A stretch of DNA of 64,000 nt from Bacteroidota bacterium (lineage in GTDB: Bacteria > Bacteroidota > Bacteroidia > 2-12-FULL-35-15), in contig CANIFU010000006.1 of the NCBI GenBank assembly GCA_947466965.1, forward strand, positions 1-64,000. Reading direction: 5' to 3'. Below the pieces are notes generated by a model. The model had not been told where the DNA came from. It saw only the letters and a program-made list of their open reading frames with translations, and searched no databases. The position numbers and the translations under genes are program-made. Positions 1 through 7,997 of the stretch are shown piece by piece; within the stretch, counting starts at the first letter, position 1, and each line of letters begins with the position of its first letter.

Positions 1-366
1 TATAACAATTCCCTTTACGCAACTCCTTGCATATTATCGGTCTTTTTGAGATATATACGAAACTGGTTTCGTAAATATCGGAATTAGTCGAAGCTAGGGA
101 AAGGTTCAAATTTGATTCTAAAAAATTATATTTTATGCTTTTTCCTGCTTTCACTATTTTTTTGCTTCTGTTATTTTAGAGGGGGCGTAAGTATTTAGTA
201 AATGTAATCTATTTCTAAAATATATCCAATTTATCTATCGGGCTAACAATCTGGTCTAAGCCCTTCGTTGTAATATGCGTGTATAGTTCAATTAGTTTGA
301 TAAATTTTATTGCTTTCAATACCCATAACTGCAGCTGTTTTCATTTTCTTCTTTCGGTTGAATTAG
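1..366. other. Gene-free left edge
   Basis: No reading frame in this stretch looks like a protein and I recognise no tRNA, rRNA or riboswitch. It holds a short perfect palindrome (56-73) and a weak hairpin between the GGGCT at 240-244 and the AGCCC at 259-263, which lacks a T tract and so is not an obvious terminator. It lies downstream of the leftward yajQ gene, so it probably contains the end of that transcript and the edge of whatever lies left of the window. Confidence 0.5.
56..73. repeat. Perfect 8-bp inverted repeat
   Basis: TACGAAAC and GTTTCGTA face each other around a two-base centre (TG). The arms are too close for a good RNA hairpin, which makes a dimeric protein-binding site more likely than a terminator. 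No gene starts within 300 bases on the right; the gene it would serve, if any, lies left of the window. The role is inferred only from symmetry. Confidence 0.35.
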
Positions 367-858
367 TTAAGATTTCATATTTAAAAACTGTAGCGGAAGA
401 TCATATTTCCCTTGTCTTACAAGTGAAATAACAGCTTGAAGGTCATCTATTTTTTTTGCTGTTACACGTACTTGGTCCTCCATCATTTGCGCCTGCACTT
501 TTAATTTAGAATCTTTAATGTCTTTAATTATTTTTCTTGCAACATCCTTATCAACACCTTCTTTTATTTTTATGTCTTTTTTGATCATCATACCCGATGC
601 AAATTGCTCTTTTCCAAAATCGAGGCAGAGAGGGTTCAAATGTTGTTTGATCATTCGTTGACGGATTATATCAATGATTGACTCCATTCGCATATCATTT
701 TCAGTAAGAATATGGATAAGCATTGCTTTTTTATCCAATGTAAGCTCACTCTTTGAGCCGTGAAAGTCAAAACGGTTAATTATTTCTTTTCGTGCAATAT
801 TAATTGCATTGTCAAGCAGTTGCGCATCTACTTTATTTACAATATCAAATGAAGCCAT
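367..858 (-). CDS. yajQ: YajQ family nucleotide-binding protein
   Basis: A 163-residue protein of the YajQ (UPF0234) family. It has the full usual length of about 160 residues, starts with the typical MASFDIVNKVD and has the family's central block around residues 85-100 and the conserved C-terminal half (VTAKKIDDLQAVI). YajQ proteins have two ferredoxin-like folds. They are small cytoplasmic proteins, and some members bind cyclic di-GMP or nucleotides, but no GGDEF or EAL protein is seen in this window, so the ligand here is unknown. The gene follows the CtlX-type gene by 21 bases on the same strand and is probably co-transcribed with it. The ATG at 858 is the only sensible start. Confidence 0.93.
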   Translation of the reverse strand: MASFDIVNKVDAQLLDNAINIARKEIINRFDFHGSKSELTLDKKAMLIHILTENDMRMESIIDIIRQRMIKQHLNPLCLDFGKEQFASGMMIKKDIKIKEGVDKDVARKIIKDIKDSKLKVQAQMMEDQVRVTAKKIDDLQAVISLVRQGKYDLPLQFLNMKS

Positions 859-879
859 ATAATACTTTTAAATTTTCTG

Positions 880-1776
880 TTAATATTTTATTTCTGCGAG
901 CATACAGCGCGCACTTCCACCACCATACTGTTCTATCGTGTAAAGCGGAATATGCAGCAGTTTCCCATATTGTTCAAGTTTTTTAATCTGATCTACTTTC
1001 AACGATTTGTAAGCTTGTTCACTAAGTACAATTAAACTTTTTCCTTCAAAATTATATAATTGGTATATATTTCCAGCGAATGAATTCATTTGTTTGTAAG
1101 AAATAGAAATGATTTCGTGATTGGATTCCTTCAATGATTTTTTTACTTTTTTAAGGTCATTTTTGTCTATGATACAATCTTCACAAAGAACTGAAAATCC
1201 ATGCCCAATGCTCATCAAAACATTTGTATGATAAATATCTGTTTTTTTAGAATCAACTGCTTTAAACGTAATACTTTGATACCCTAATTGTTTACAAAGT
1301 TGATAAAAAAGCTGTTTGTCAGTCCTGGGAGAAATATTGGCATATGCGATTTTGTTTGTATAATCAAAAACAATACTGCCTGTTCCTTCTAAGAACATAT
1401 TCTCGCTCTCAAACTTACTCAGATCAATTAATGTTGTATTTTTTTTTCTGAAAATATTTATAATGTCTTCCCTTCTTTCTAATCGCCTGTTTTCTGCCAA
1501 CATAGGGTATACTACCAATTTATTGTTTTCATGGAAAGAGATCCAGTTGTTTGGAAAAATTGAATCAGGAGTAAGAGGATGATTCGTATCTTCTATAATT
1601 TTAACATCTATTCCTGAAGCGATCAGTGTACTTGAAAATGCATCAAACTCTTCCAATGCTTTTAATTGTATGGATTCAGCTGATACTGACGCTGTCGGTT
1701 GCTGAAACGAATTACTACCTGCTGTTTGTTCGTTGAACCCGAATCGAACGGGCCGCACCATTAAAACATTTGACAT
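880..1776 (-). CDS. ctlX: CtlX-type arginine deiminase-related hydrolase (amidinotransferase fold)
   Basis: A member of the guanidine-modifying (GME) superfamily, closest in appearance to the citrulline-utilisation hydrolase CtlX of Bacteroidota. Visible landmarks, counted from the second ATG, are the LMVRPVRFGFN start, DSIFPNNW near residue 71 (substrate-binding Asp), FLEGTGS near 128, HTNVLMSIG near 183 (catalytic His) and a C-terminal GGGSARC, whose Cys (about 291) is the expected nucleophile. It is cytoplasmic and probably acts on citrulline or another guanidino/ureido compound; the substrate is not provable from sequence. I chose the ATG at 1776 over the one at 1788 because the likely -7 box at 1795-1802 would put the RNA start almost on the upstream ATG, and homologues begin with a short MSN-LMVRP segment. 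yajQ follows it. Confidence 0.85.
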   Translation of the reverse strand: MSNVLMVRPVRFGFNEQTAGSNSFQQPTASVSAESIQLKALEEFDAFSSTLIASGIDVKIIEDTNHPLTPDSIFPNNWISFHENNKLVVYPMLAENRRLERREDIINIFRKKNTTLIDLSKFESENMFLEGTGSIVFDYTNKIAYANISPRTDKQLFYQLCKQLGYQSITFKAVDSKKTDIYHTNVLMSIGHGFSVLCEDCIIDKNDLKKVKKSLKESNHEIISISYKQMNSFAGNIYQLYNFEGKSLIVLSEQAYKSLKVDQIKKLEQYGKLLHIPLYTIEQYGGGSARCMLAEIKY

Positions 1777-1794
1777 TTTATTTTGCATTCGTTA

Positions 1795-1802
1795 CAAAAA
1801 TA
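1795..1802 (-). promoter_or_regulatory. Probable promoter -7 element for ctlX-yajQ
   Basis: Read on the minus strand this is TATTTTTG, matching the Bacteroidota primary-sigma -7 consensus TAnnTTTG. No clear TTTG lies 17-23 bases upstream, so only half of the promoter is visible. The rest of 1803-2058 shows a long T tract (about 1860-1871) and no gene. Confidence 0.4.
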
Positions 1803-2058
1803 AGCAAGAATAGTATATTCACTAACTTTCTTGGTATAAATGAATAAAACTCGAGTCGTATTTTTTTTTTAAGCTTGTGACTCATTTGTTCATAAATAGA
1901 ATGATATGATCTTTAAATAATTTTTAAGAATTTTAAATGGAAGGAGATTTTTAAAAGTATTATTTGCAGAAGAATTTTTCAGAAAGTTTTAGCTCTTATT
2001 AGTATATATTATGAACGCTATTTTTTATAGGATATTGGTTTTACTCTAGTTTTTGAAA

Positions 2059-3018
2059 TCAGAATAAATAGCCATATTTCTGATTCAGAAATTTAGAATT
2101 ATCCCGTCCTTTTTTTGTTTTGAATATATCGTGACTTACTGCTAACATTATTTCATGAGAGCCATTGTTGTATTTTTTTAATCCTCCAATTTGGATATCA
2201 TAGGAATAACTTAGTTGATAATTTTCAAAAAGCGTGAATCCAACTTGAATGGCAATTGCATCGTTTAAACGAACAGATACGCCAGCAAATGCTTTTTCAA
2301 AAAAATGTAAGCGTAATGTGTAGTCAAGCATTATTGGTGCCCCTTTTACATATTGTCCGTAAAGCGTACTTTCCCATATATAATCAAGATTTTGTGAAAA
2401 TTTATAACCCAACGTAAAGTTGATCTGAGTCGCATATTTTATAATTCCCTTTTTTGTGGTATCTGCTTTATAAAATTCAGCAGTGGATTGTATCACATGT
2501 AATCCGCTAGCGCCTATATGAAATCTATCGTTGTATAAATAAATTCCAGCACTTGCATCTGTCGCCCAGGTGCTGTTATTAATTGATTGATCTATTGATG
2601 CATCCTGATTGTGGTGCAGGGTAATCTTACTACCCAATAAGGTATATTTTGTGAAGTTTCCTGCTAAACCTGCTGATAACTCACAATCAGGGAAACGTAA
2701 ATGATATGCATAACTTGCACCTATATTAGTTTGTTTTGATGGCCCGATATTATCCTGCATTAAATACATACCAGCACCCATTTTACCTTTCATAAAACGG
2801 CTGTGTAGTCCTAAGCTAATAGTTGTTGGTGCTCCATCATAACCAACCCATTGCTTTCTATAATTCAAGCGTGCATCAAGCAGTTTTTTTGTTCCTGTAA
2901 CGCCTGGATTAATCATAAAGGCATTGCTCTTATTTTGTGTATAATAAGGCAACTGTTGAGCATTTGTTTGAAGAGCCGCTAAACTTAAAATAAAAAAATA
3001 TAAAAAATGTTTTTTCAA
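2059..3018 (-). CDS. PorP/SprF family type IX secretion outer-membrane protein
   Basis: A 319-residue beta-barrel protein of the PorP/SprF family. A signal peptide occupies about residues 1-20 (ending ...QTNA), followed by the family hallmark QLPYYTQNKSNAFMINPGVTG, in which the mature protein starts with a short segment and the NPG motif. The rest alternates in the way of outer-membrane beta strands. PorP-like proteins help export and anchor specific type IX secretion (T9SS) cargoes; SprF does this for the gliding adhesin SprB in Flavobacterium. Here it directly follows a CHU_C-domain gene with only a 5-base gap, so it is probably the dedicated partner of that protein rather than the core PorP subunit. 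No gldK-N genes are in the window. Confidence 0.9.
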   Translation of the reverse strand: MKKHFLYFFILSLAALQTNAQQLPYYTQNKSNAFMINPGVTGTKKLLDARLNYRKQWVGYDGAPTTISLGLHSRFMKGKMGAGMYLMQDNIGPSKQTNIGASYAYHLRFPDCELSAGLAGNFTKYTLLGSKITLHHNQDASIDQSINNSTWATDASAGIYLYNDRFHIGASGLHVIQSTAEFYKADTTKKGIIKYATQINFTLGYKFSQNLDYIWESTLYGQYVKGAPIMLDYTLRLHFFEKAFAGVSVRLNDAIAIQVGFTLFENYQLSYSYDIQIGGLKKYNNGSHEIMLAVSHDIFKTKKGRDNSKFLNQKYGYLF

Positions 3019-3023
3019 ATCAA

Positions 3024-4091
3024 CTAATTTATTATTGTTACTGTTCCATTTTTCTTGCCTTGACCTTCACCTAGATCTAACACATAAAAATAAGTCCCTG
3101 CAGGTAATGTTTCTCCAAATGCTTTTCCGTCCCAATTGTTTACATACGGACTAGATTTGTAAACTAATTTACCGTTTCTATTATAAATTTCTAGTTTGTT
3201 TGAAGGATATTTATAGATGTTTCCAATATACCACGTGTCATTATTTCCATCATTATTGGGTGTAAAAGTGTTATAAAAAACCAACTCATCACTAGGAATT
3301 ACAAATACGGTCATTGAATCGTAATTCGGACATTTGTTTGAATCATCTGTCCCGTAAAGATAATAGGTTGTTGTAACGATTGGTTCAGCTTCTGCATTGG
3401 GAGAAAACTGGTAGGTAAGTGTCGCAGGTGGTGACCATGCATAATAAAAGCCTCCCGTTGCATTCAAAATCGTTACTTCTCCTTCATGAATTGTAACATC
3501 AGGTCCGGCATTGATGTTGGGTGTTGGTATAACGGTAACTGTTACTTGATCTGTAACGGGTGGACAAGCAGAACTTGTAGCAGTTAGGGTATACGTTGTA
3601 GAAACTAATGGAGCGGAAGTAGGGCGAGGTAAAATATTATTATTAAGATATGTAGTGGGCAACCATGTATAAGTAACTCCTGCTCCTGAAACATTTAAGT
3701 CGGCTCCCAATAAAGCGTAACTGTTTTCACAGATACTGGTATCGTTTCCTGCATTTACATTGGCTGAATAATGTAATGATACAATAACTACATCCGTTGC
3801 AACAGCTCCTGTATCATCGGTAACAGTTAACGTGTAAGTTGCATATGAAAGCGGGCTACAAATAGGGTTAGGTATAGATGTGCTAGTCAGGAAATTAGGA
3901 GGGCTCCAGGAATAAGTATATGGTGCCAAGCCTCCAATAGCAGGCGAAACGCTTCCTATTAATGTATTTAAACCTACACATACAACTTTATCTGGGCCTG
4001 CATTTACTGTAAACTGAGCAAAGGAAGTTTTGCAATTGAATGTTGTAAATGCAATTAAGAAATAAAAAAAGTAAGGCTTAATTTTAAACAT
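3024..4091 (-). CDS. T9SS type B cargo protein with PKD/Ig-like repeats and gliding-type C-terminal domain
   Basis: A secreted surface protein of about 355 residues. The N-terminus (MFKIKPYFFYFLIAFTTF..) is a signal peptide. It is followed by three similar Ig/PKD-like units, each beginning with an NAG-D motif (NAGPDKVVC, NAGNDTSIC, NAGPDVTIH) and containing YTYSW or YTW-type and TYTLT strands. The last 85 residues are the CHU_C (gliding motility-associated) sorting domain with FTPNNDGNNDTW, LEIYNRNGK and NWDGK...LPAGTYFY. This domain directs export through the type IX system and often requires a PorP/SprF partner, which is the next gene. The start at 4091 fits the signal peptide; an in-frame ATG at 4157 would add a non-signal-like extension. 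Function may be adhesion, but the ligand is unknown. Confidence 0.88.
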   Translation of the reverse strand: MFKIKPYFFYFLIAFTTFNCKTSFAQFTVNAGPDKVVCVGLNTLIGSVSPAIGGLAPYTYSWSPPNFLTSTSIPNPICSPLSYATYTLTVTDDTGAVATDVVIVSLHYSANVNAGNDTSICENSYALLGADLNVSGAGVTYTWLPTTYLNNNILPRPTSAPLVSTTYTLTATSSACPPVTDQVTVTVIPTPNINAGPDVTIHEGEVTILNATGGFYYAWSPPATLTYQFSPNAEAEPIVTTTYYLYGTDDSNKCPNYDSMTVFVIPSDELVFYNTFTPNNDGNNDTWYIGNIYKYPSNKLEIYNRNGKLVYKSSPYVNNWDGKAFGETLPAGTYFYVLDLGEGQGKKNGTVTIIN

Positions 4092-4308
4092 ATTATTATT
4101 TGTAGGTATTTTACGAACACAAATGTAGCGATATAAATTGTAAATATAAACACCCATTTACCTATAGAAATTAGCTTTCTGTCTTAATTATTTTAATGTG
4201 TTATTTCTTTTTTTGCTGCGAATAAAAAAATAAAAGGAATAAATTCATAATAATTTGAACTATTCTAATAATTCGAGTTATTTTGTAATAAATTTTAATG
4301 GAAGTCCG

Positions 4309-5787
4309 GTGGAAAAACATATATTAAGTAAATCAACCTTTTTACGCGGACTGCAATGTTCGAAGTCGCTTTATTTATACAAATACTTCATACAAAAAAG
4401 AGATTCGGTTTCAACCGAACAACAAGCTATTTTTAACAGAGGAAATAATGTCGGCCTACTTGCCCAAAAACTTTTTCCAGGAGGCATTGATGCAACACCT
4501 TCGAAACGTTCAAATAATATTGAAGCGGTTACAAATACAAGGAAATTAATTGAAAGTGGAGTGGAAGTTATCTATGAAGCTGCTTTTCAGCACGAACAAG
4601 TGTTGGCAATATTAGATGTGTTGGTTAAAAAAGATGGACAATGGTTTGCCTATGAAGTTAAAAGTTCAACAAAAATTTCACCTACTTATTTGTTAGATGC
4701 ATCCTTGCAATATTGGGTGATTACCAACTCAGGAATTGCTCTTGTTGATATAGCTCTTATTATAATTAATAATCAATATGTGAGAAAGGGCGCCCTTGAT
4801 TTAGATGGACTTTTTGCAATAAAATCAGTTTTAAAAGAAGCATTAAATAATCAGCCCCTGGTAGAAGAAAATATTCTTCTTTCTAAGTCCGTGATTGCCA
4901 ATGCAACTGAACCTGATGTAAAAATCGGTGAACATTGTTTTAGTCCTTATACATGTGATTTTATGGGCAATTGCTGGAAAAATGTCCCCTCAAATTCTAT
5001 TTTTGAGATTACAGGTGTGAAAAAATCAGAACTTTTTGAATTGTTTAATGCTGGTTATAAAACGGTCAACCAAATTCCAGAAAAGAATGAATTAAATAAA
5101 CAGATCAATCTTCATATTCAGGCCGCTAAAAAAATGCAAGCGATTGTTGATATAAAAGCAATACATTCTTTTCTGGACAAGATCAACTATCCTGTTTTTT
5201 TTATGGATTTCGAAACATTTATGCCCGCGATTCCTATGTTTGATAATACGAAACCATATCAACATATTCCATTTCAATATTCATTACATTTTAAAAAAAA
5301 TAAAAGTGCTTCACTGGAGCATTTTGAATTTTTAGCCGAACATCACACTGATCCTCGAAGAGCTTTTGTTGAAAGTCTTTTGAAAGACACTGAATCCCCC
5401 GGCACAATCTTGGTCTACGATATACTTATGGAACGGAATGTTTTGAATGGATTAAAAAAAGATTTTCCTGAATATGCTTCTGAGATTGATAAAAGGTTAA
5501 GTAGGATGGTTGACCTTGTTCAGCCTTTTCAGGAGAAAAACTACTACCATCCTGCAATGAAAAATTCATTTTCTATTAAAAATGTTCTTCCTGCCTTGGT
5601 TCCCGAATTGAGTTATTCGAATCTCAAAATTGCCAGTGGAAGCGTTGCAATGATCGCTTTTGAAAACCTAAATAAGGAAACCGATATGTTTAGGATTTTG
5701 GAAACCCGCGAGCAATTGCTGGAATATTGTAAACTGGATACATTGGCAATGGTTAAGCTTTTTGAAGTACTTGAAGGTGTTCAATAA
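4309..5787 (+). CDS. DUF2779 protein: Cas4-like Fe-S nuclease fused to a DEDD exonuclease-like domain
   Basis: About 492 residues from a GTG start, chosen because homologues start just before LSKSTFLRGLQC; no in-frame ATG is near, and a TTG at 4255 is the other option. Numbering from that TTG, the N-terminal half has PD-(D/E)xK nuclease features: Asp121 and the EVK triad at 134-136, plus four cysteines (35, 228, 234, 240) arranged as in Cas4/AddB-type iron-sulphur nucleases. The C-terminal half carries DFET (318-321) and YCKLDT (491-496), the outer motifs of DEDD/DnaQ-like exonucleases, and is the DUF2779 domain. The pair suggests a DNA-processing enzyme. It stands alone, convergent with ndk, with no CRISPR genes or recombination partners nearby. 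The biological role is not established. Confidence 0.82.
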   Translation: MEKHILSKSTFLRGLQCSKSLYLYKYFIQKRDSVSTEQQAIFNRGNNVGLLAQKLFPGGIDATPSKRSNNIEAVTNTRKLIESGVEVIYEAAFQHEQVLAILDVLVKKDGQWFAYEVKSSTKISPTYLLDASLQYWVITNSGIALVDIALIIINNQYVRKGALDLDGLFAIKSVLKEALNNQPLVEENILLSKSVIANATEPDVKIGEHCFSPYTCDFMGNCWKNVPSNSIFEITGVKKSELFELFNAGYKTVNQIPEKNELNKQINLHIQAAKKMQAIVDIKAIHSFLDKINYPVFFMDFETFMPAIPMFDNTKPYQHIPFQYSLHFKKNKSASLEHFEFLAEHHTDPRRAFVESLLKDTESPGTILVYDILMERNVLNGLKKDFPEYASEIDKRLSRMVDLVQPFQEKNYYHPAMKNSFSIKNVLPALVPELSYSNLKIASGSVAMIAFENLNKETDMFRILETREQLLEYCKLDTLAMVKLFEVLEGVQ

Positions 5788-5834
5788 TTTAAACTATTTT
5801 GTGTGACAACTTATTTCAGGACGAGAGTATTGAA

Positions 5835-5866
5835 TAAAAAAAGCCTCTTTTAAGAGGCTTTTTTTA
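5835..5866. terminator. Bidirectional terminator between the DUF2779 gene and ndk
   Basis: AAGCCTCTT and AAGAGGCTT form an 8-9 bp stem with an A tract on the left and a T tract on the right, so it works as an intrinsic terminator on both strands. It sits between convergent gene ends at 5787 and 5887. Confidence 0.85.
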
Positions 5867-5886
5867 TGGTCGAAAAAAAAGAATTA

Positions 5887-6306
5887 TTAATATCTTTCTA
5901 ATTTAGAAAAATAAAAATCACCTTCTATTTGTGCATTTTCATCGCTGTCTGAACCGTGAACGGCATTTGCAGCAATTGATTTTGCATATGTTTTACGTAT
6001 TGTTCCTTCATCTGCTTTTGTAGGATCAGTAGCACCAATTAACGTTCTGAAGTCTGCTACAGCGTTTTCTTTTTCTAATATTGCAGCAACAATCGGACCT
6101 GAAGACATATAAGAAACTAACTCACCGTAGAACGGACGCTCTTTGTGAACTTCGTAAAATGTACCTGCTGCTTCTGCTGACAATTTAGTGTATTTCATTG
6201 CTACAATGCGAAACCCTGCTTCGTTAATCATCTTTAAAATCCCACCGATGTAATTGTTTTCAACTGCATCGGGTTTAATCATTGTAAATGTTCTGTTTGT
6301 TGCCAT
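5887..6306 (-). CDS. ndk: Nucleoside diphosphate kinase
   Basis: A 139-residue NDK, the usual bacterial length, which transfers the gamma-phosphate of ATP to nucleoside diphosphates. It begins [15 protein letters not shown], and the signature NAVHGSDS near residues 113-120 contains the catalytic histidine that is phosphorylated. The frame stays open upstream to 6498, but the ATG at 6306 gives the family N-terminus exactly, and the longer version would overlap the divergent phosphoesterase gene. It is divergent from that gene, sharing a 127-base promoter region. Confidence 0.97.
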   Translation of the reverse strand: MATNRTFTMIKPDAVENNYIGGILKMINEAGFRIVAMKYTKLSAEAAGTFYEVHKERPFYGELVSYMSSGPIVAAILEKENAVADFRTLIGATDPTKADEGTIRKTYAKSIAANAVHGSDSDENAQIEGDFYFSKLERY

Positions 6307-6345
6307 TTTGTTATTGGTTGATTTGTTAATTTGAAAATTCGGGTG

Positions 6346-6353
6346 CAAAATTA
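6346..6353 (-). promoter_or_regulatory. Probable ndk -7 promoter element
   Basis: On the minus strand this reads TAATTTTG, a match to TAnnTTTG, about 40 bases ahead of the ndk ATG. A good -33 TTTG is not visible at the right distance. On the opposite strand a TAAATTTA near 6419-6426 could serve the divergent phosphoesterase operon but departs from the consensus. Confidence 0.4.
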
Positions 6354-6433
6354 TAAAAATATCCACATAAAGTAATATTCCTAATAAATAAAGATTTAAA
6401 AAAGACAAGCAAATTGTCGTAAATTTACGGCCT

Positions 6434-7450
6434 ATGAATGCAAAACAAATTAAAGATACAAAAACGTTTTTAAGCAAGCCCAAGAATATTGTAATCATTA
6501 CACATTGGTCACCCGATGGCGATGCAATGGGGTCTTCACTCGGATTATATAATTATTTAATACAACTTGATCATAAAGTAAATGTGATTACTCCAAATGA
6601 TTATCCTTCTTTTTTATGCTGGCTGCCTGGCAATAAAAAAGTAACGGATTTTTCTAAAAATCCGAAATCAGGAAAATCCTTGGTAGCCAAAGCGGATATC
6701 ATTTTTTGTCTTGATTTTAATTCATTAAAGCGTATTGATTTACTTGGTAATGAAGTTGCAACGTCTACTGCTATTAAGTTTATGATTGATCACCATCAGC
6801 AACCTGATGATTTTGCAAACTTTATGCTGCATAATGTTCAGGCGTGTTCAACGTGTGAACTTGTTTTTGAATTCATGCAATTGATGGGACATAAAAAAAT
6901 GATGAATAAACATATCGCTAACTGTTTGTATACAGGCATTATGACGGATACAGGTTCATTCAGATTTCCTTCAACTACCGCCAAGACACATTATATCATT
7001 GCCTCTTTGATTGAAGCAGGGGCAGAAAATGCGGAGATCCATAATAGGATCTATGATGGAAATACCGAAGGTAAAATAAAATTATTGGGTTTTAGTTTAA
7101 GTGAGAAACTTGTGGTAATGAAAGAGTTCAAAACGGCATATTTTTACCTCACCGAAAGTGAACTGTTAAAATACAACTATCAAAAAGGGGATACGGAAGG
7201 TGTGGTAAATTATGCTCTTTCAATTGAAGGAATCCGATTCGCTGCATTTTTGGTTGAGCGTGACGGGATTGTAAAAATGTCATTCCGCTCAAAAGGCAGC
7301 TTTGATGTGAATCAATTTGCACGTAATCATTTTGGTGGAGGCGGACATAAAAATGCAGCAGGAGGAATGAGTGAGTCGGGTATGAAGAAAACAATTCAAA
7401 AATTTGAATCGCTTTTACCTGAGTACAAAACACAGCTTAATCGAAAATAA
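6434..7450 (+). CDS. DHH family phosphoesterase (NrnA-like oligoribonuclease / pAp phosphatase)
   Basis: A 338-residue DHH/DHHA1 enzyme. The DHH part has [12 protein letters not shown] (residues 23-34, metal ligands His24, Asp28, Asp30), CLDFN (Asp94) and the DHH motif at 119-121. The C-terminal DHHA1 part has the glycine-rich [12 protein letters not shown] loop that grips the substrate phosphate. NrnA-type enzymes degrade very short RNA and 3'-phosphoadenosine 5'-phosphate; other DHH enzymes cut linear or cyclic dinucleotides, so the exact substrate is inferred. It is cytoplasmic. The next gene starts at the base after its stop codon, so it heads the FKBP operon. The arrangement ndk / DHH enzyme / gldI recurs in flavobacteria. 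Confidence 0.9.
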   Translation: MNAKQIKDTKTFLSKPKNIVIITHWSPDGDAMGSSLGLYNYLIQLDHKVNVITPNDYPSFLCWLPGNKKVTDFSKNPKSGKSLVAKADIIFCLDFNSLKRIDLLGNEVATSTAIKFMIDHHQQPDDFANFMLHNVQACSTCELVFEFMQLMGHKKMMNKHIANCLYTGIMTDTGSFRFPSTTAKTHYIIASLIEAGAENAEIHNRIYDGNTEGKIKLLGFSLSEKLVVMKEFKTAYFYLTESELLKYNYQKGDTEGVVNYALSIEGIRFAAFLVERDGIVKMSFRSKGSFDVNQFARNHFGGGGHKNAAGGMSESGMKKTIQKFESLLPEYKTQLNRK

Positions 7451-7993
7451 ATGATCCTTAAAAATTATTTCATTATCGCCTTTGTTTATTCAACCACATT
7501 GCTTCAGCTATCCTGTGGTAATAATCAAACACATGTTACCAAAAAAACAGATCTTGAAAGCAAAGAATTTAAAGATAAACTGGTGGATGCGAATAAGATT
7601 TATGTTAAGCGCGAAAGTGACGAGATTGATCAGTATGTAAAGCACAAAAAATGGAGAATGACAACCACCGGCAGTGGCTTAAGATATATGATTACTCAAA
7701 AAGGATCAGGACTCTCGCCTCAAACCGAACAACATGTTAAATTAAATTTTAAGATAAGCCTGTTGGATGGTACGCTATGCTACTCTTCGGATTCAACAGG
7801 ATCCTACGAATTTGTAGTTGATAAAAGCAGCGTAGAAACCGGATTACACGAAGGTGTGAAATACATGCATGTTGGCGATAAAGCTGTTCTAATTCTGCCT
7901 TCTCATTTGGCCTACGGACTAATTGGAGATGAAAACAGAATACCACCAAGAGCATCTGTATTATATGATTTAGAATTGCTTTCAATAAAATAA
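7451..7993 (+). CDS. gldI: GldI-like FKBP-type lipoprotein
   Basis: A 180-residue lipoprotein: a hydrophobic leader ends in LLQLSC, making Cys22 the likely lipidated residue. After a charged linker, one FKBP-type domain covers about residues 75-180. The domain keeps HLAYG and the GDENRIPP loop that also marks GldI of gliding flavobacteria. Several residues that build the FKBP active site are changed: the usual FDS is CYS, and the VI-GW segment is VETGL. Isomerase activity is therefore doubtful and a chaperone role is more likely. It follows the DHH gene without a gap and precedes three more FKBP genes. The gldI assignment rests on context and loop similarity; a generic FKBP lipoprotein is the alternative. 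Confidence 0.7.
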   Translation: MILKNYFIIAFVYSTTLLQLSCGNNQTHVTKKTDLESKEFKDKLVDANKIYVKRESDEIDQYVKHKKWRMTTTGSGLRYMITQKGSGLSPQTEQHVKLNFKISLLDGTLCYSSDSTGSYEFVVDKSSVETGLHEGVKYMHVGDKAVLILPSHLAYGLIGDENRIPPRASVLYDLELLSIK

Positions 7994-7997
7994 GATT

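Noticed and set aside
240-263. GGGCT/AGCCC hairpin as yajQ terminator
   Set aside because: Stem of five pairs with a 14-base loop and no T tract on the minus-strand side; too weak to call.
4257-4310. TTG start at 4255 for the DUF2779 gene
   Set aside because: It would add 18 Asn/Ser-rich residues not expected in the family; the GTG at 4309 fits the conserved start better, though neither is proven.
4309-5787. Cas4 of a CRISPR system
   Set aside because: The protein has Cas4-like features but no repeat array or other cas gene is in the window, and the C-terminal exonuclease-like domain is not part of Cas4.
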